Below, piece after piece: positions 62,202-64,000 of a stretch of DNA of 64,000 nt; position 1 is the stretch's first letter, and every line of letters starts with the position of its first letter. A program made the position numbers and the translations under genes. The stretch is from Diplocloster hominis (GTDB lineage Bacteria; Bacillota; Clostridia; Lachnospirales; Lachnospiraceae): contig NZ_JAWDIY010000024.1 of NCBI RefSeq assembly GCF_032380655.1, forward strand, positions 19,193 through 83,192. The letters run 5' to 3'. The notes below the pieces were generated by a model, which did no database searches, was not told where the DNA came from, and saw nothing but the letters and a program-made list of their open reading frames with translations.

Positions 62202-63638
62202 TTACCATCTGTCCTTATTGATTCCCACAATGATCTTCGACGCTCCGCCGCTTTTGGTGATTTCTTCCATCGGCAGCCCAAGTTCCCGTTCCAGGATTTC
62301 CATTGTCCTGGGGGAACAGAATCCCGACTGGCACCGTCCCATCCCTGCCCTGGTCCTCCGCTTGACTCCGTCCAGGGATCTGGCACCTACGGGCCTGTGG
62401 ATCGCGTCCATAATTTCCCCTTCGCTGATCATTTCACAACGGCAGATGATGGTTCCATACTCCGGCTGCTGCCGGATCAGTTCATTTCGTTTTTCCGCAG
62501 ACAGTTCGGCCGGATTCAGGATCCCTTTTCTGACAGGAGTGAATTCCGGATTTTCCGATAACCGCAGACTTTCCCGAAGCTGCTCTGCCATCCAGGCTCC
62601 GATCGCCGGCGCACTGGTCAACCCCGGGGATTCGATTCCGGCAGCGTCGAAGAAATTCTTAGCGTCCCCGGCTTCCCCCAGTATAAAATCATCCGAATCC
62701 TCGTGTGCCCGCAGTCCGGCAAAGGAAGTGATCACCTGACGGATGGGAATATTTTTTACAGAATGCCCCACCTTATCCAGCAGATAGTTAAGCTCCTCCT
62801 GTCTGACACAGGTCTCTTCCTTATCTTCCACGTCTACCGCAGTGGGCCCCAGAATCAGGTTGCCATGTACGGTAGGAGCTACCAGAACCCCTTTCCCATA
62901 TTCGCCGGGCAGCGGGAAGATCGTCCGGGCTACATGCCGGCCGGCCGTATGATCCAGCAGACAGTAGTCCCCGCGTCTGGGCGTGATATGTAACTTTTCC
63001 TGACTGACCATATTGTGGATGGCATCCGCATAGACACCGGCCGCGTTCACGATGGCCCTGGTACGGTATTCCCCCCTGGATGTGCGGATCACATAGCCCT
63101 CTTCCTCCTTTTGGATCGCGTTTACTTCTGTGTCAAACCGGAATTCGATTCCATTTACGGCCGCGTTTTCCGCATAGGCGATCGTCATTCCAAAAGGACA
63201 TACGATGCCCGCCGTGGGCGCATAGAGGGCCGCCAATACACCGTCCGCCAGATTCGGCTCCATCTCATGTACTTCATCCCGGCCCATGATCCGCATATCT
63301 TTTACACCGTTTTGGACACCGCGGTCGTATAACTCCTGCAGCTTTGGAAGATCCTTCTCTTTGCGGCAGACTACCAGTGAGCCATTTTTGACAAATGGAA
63401 AATCCAGCTCTTTGGAGACCGATTCCATCATTTCGCTTCCCCTGATATTGAAATAGGCTTTTTTCGTACCGGGCAGGGCATCAAAACCGGCATGGGCGAT
63501 AGCACTGTTGGCTTTGGAGGTTCCGCAGCAGACATCCTCGCACTTTTCCAATACACAGGCCTTCACCTGGTATCTGGAAAGTTCTCTGGCAATGGCGCAG
63601 CCGGTGACTCCGGCCCCGATAATCACTACATCATACAT
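62202..63638 (-). CDS. Anaerobic glycerol-3-phosphate dehydrogenase-like FAD enzyme with BFD-type [2Fe-2S] domain
   Basis: The product of about 478 residues starts MYDVVIIGAGVTGCAIAREL, an FAD Rossmann motif of the DAO/GlpA family. It ends with a BFD-like domain whose Cys ligands lie in TIICRCEM and GRCQSGFCSPRTMEILERE. It should oxidise glycerol 3-phosphate, the product of GlpK. ATG 63638 is chosen because GGAG lies 9 nt upstream; a longer frame would add a Lys/Arg-rich stretch read through the leader. The two other operon genes follow. Confidence 0.92.
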   Translation of the reverse strand: MYDVVIIGAGVTGCAIARELSRYQVKACVLEKCEDVCCGTSKANSAIAHAGFDALPGTKKAYFNIRGSEMMESVSKELDFPFVKNGSLVVCRKEKDLPKLQELYDRGVQNGVKDMRIMGRDEVHEMEPNLADGVLAALYAPTAGIVCPFGMTIAYAENAAVNGIEFRFDTEVNAIQKEEEGYVIRTSRGEYRTRAIVNAAGVYADAIHNMVSQEKLHITPRRGDYCLLDHTAGRHVARTIFPLPGEYGKGVLVAPTVHGNLILGPTAVDVEDKEETCVRQEELNYLLDKVGHSVKNIPIRQVITSFAGLRAHEDSDDFILGEAGDAKNFFDAAGIESPGLTSAPAIGAWMAEQLRESLRLSENPEFTPVRKGILNPAELSAEKRNELIRQQPEYGTIICRCEMISEGEIMDAIHRPVGARSLDGVKRRTRAGMGRCQSGFCSPRTMEILERELGLPMEEITKSGGASKIIVGINKDRW

Positions 63639-63734
63639 CCTTCTTCTCTCCTTTTTTCTGGTTATTCTTTCGCTTGTATTCCCTTTTCCTTTTCCTTTTG
63701 CGTTTAAAAACCCATTTAGTTTTAATTTTAGACG

Positions 63735-63785
63735 CAAAAAAGCTAAGCCAAAATAGATCCTGAAGGACCCGTTTTTTGCTTAGCT
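63735..63785 (-). terminator. Leader terminator ahead of the glycerol-3-phosphate operon
   Basis: On the minus strand AGCTAAGC (63785-63778) pairs with GCTTAGCT (63748-63741) and is followed by TTTTTT. An inner GGGTCCTTCAGGATC segment can form a smaller hairpin. It lies between the promoter at 63826-63854 and the first gene, so read-through must be regulated or partial. Confidence 0.75.
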
Positions 63786-63825
63786 CTTAATCTCATGCAA
63801 ATATGTATTCTATTTTCCTCTGTTT

Positions 63826-63854
63826 ACTATACCACAAATCGATAACTGCTACAA
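63826..63854 (-). promoter_or_regulatory. Promoter of the glycerol-3-phosphate operon leader
   Basis: On the minus strand TTGTAG (63854-63849), 17 bp, TATAGT (63831-63826). The transcript would begin near 63819 and meet the leader terminator about 35 nt later. Confidence 0.65.
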
Positions 63855-64000
63855 CCTTTTTCTTGTTTAATTATTTTATTGGCTCGAATGAAATTCTAAA
63901 TTCCACCCTCATGCTGAATTTAGTCTTACACTCCTCCCTGTCTCTGTTTTATGATTCTTAGTGTCTCCTATCCGCAGTAGAAAGAGGTACTTATGTCTAA

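Larger units (their letters stand above)
63639..64000. other. Right-hand end: operon leader and flank
   Basis: The 362 bp hold the leader promoter and terminator listed above. To the right (63855-63992) I see AT-rich sequence without a gene. Confidence 0.5.

Noticed and set aside
63993..64000. A gene start at the right edge (AGAGGT then ATG TCT)
   Set aside because: Only eight bases are visible, too few to support a gene.

Overview
The window looks like the chromosome of an endospore-forming, gut-type member of the Clostridia, most likely Lachnospiraceae. The reasons are a complete spoIIA operon (spoIIAA-spoIIAB-sigF), a Gram-positive T-box leader ahead of valS, an LTA-synthase-like sulfatase, many lipoprotein-based ABC importers, YesMN-type two-component regulation and plant-glycan glycosidases. 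The family assignment is inference from gene content; no rRNA or tRNA gene was seen.

Region by region. 1-6.5 kb: a BMP-type (nucleoside-like) ABC importer operon running into a nucleoside hydrolase cut by the left edge, divergent from a LacI-family regulator, with near-identical palindromic operators beside both promoters. 6.5-11.2 kb: tandem GGACATGTCC palindromes, the sigma-F operon, a zinc-ribbon/TPR membrane protein, a 48-codon-scale small gene and folC. 11.4-15.7 kb: a divergent subtilisin-like lipoprotein and a two-component system. 16-17.6 kb: an AT-rich two-gene islet (GNAT, pentapeptide-repeat protein). 17.6-23.4 kb: LTA-synthase-like protein with a C-terminal TIG-like domain, valS with its T-box and a REP-like composite in the leader, and nth. 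23.5-28.5 kb: a degenerate 18-20 bp tandem array, then a MoxR / DUF58 / transglutaminase operon. 28.5-40.5 kb: an aldo/keto reductase and an alpha-L-rhamnoside utilisation cluster (solute-binding protein, two permeases, GH78, GH106-like), a candidate structured RNA and a beta-propeller glycosidase.

40.7-52.2 kb is a complete type I-B CRISPR-Cas locus. It holds 38 repeats and 37 spacers, a leader with a G-quadruplex-type G tract, and cas6-cas8b-cas7-cas5-cas3-cas4-cas1-cas2. Upstream of the cas promoter lies a miniature array: two degenerate CRISPR repeats around a 19-bp pseudo-spacer that resembles the DNA just upstream of the cas -35 box. This is the most interesting signal in the window and fits a Cascade-guided autorepressor RNA of the CreA/CreR kind.

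52.3-64 kb: a YesN/YesM two-component pair, glpK, a LysR regulator divergent from a two-subunit chromate-type transporter, a tubby-like protein, and an anaerobic glycerol-3-phosphate oxidation operon (two FAD enzymes plus DUF1667) behind a promoter-terminator leader that suggests antitermination control. Together glpK and this operon would convert glycerol to dihydroxyacetone phosphate. The rhamnosidase importer and YesMN may form one system split by the CRISPR locus, but that is inference.
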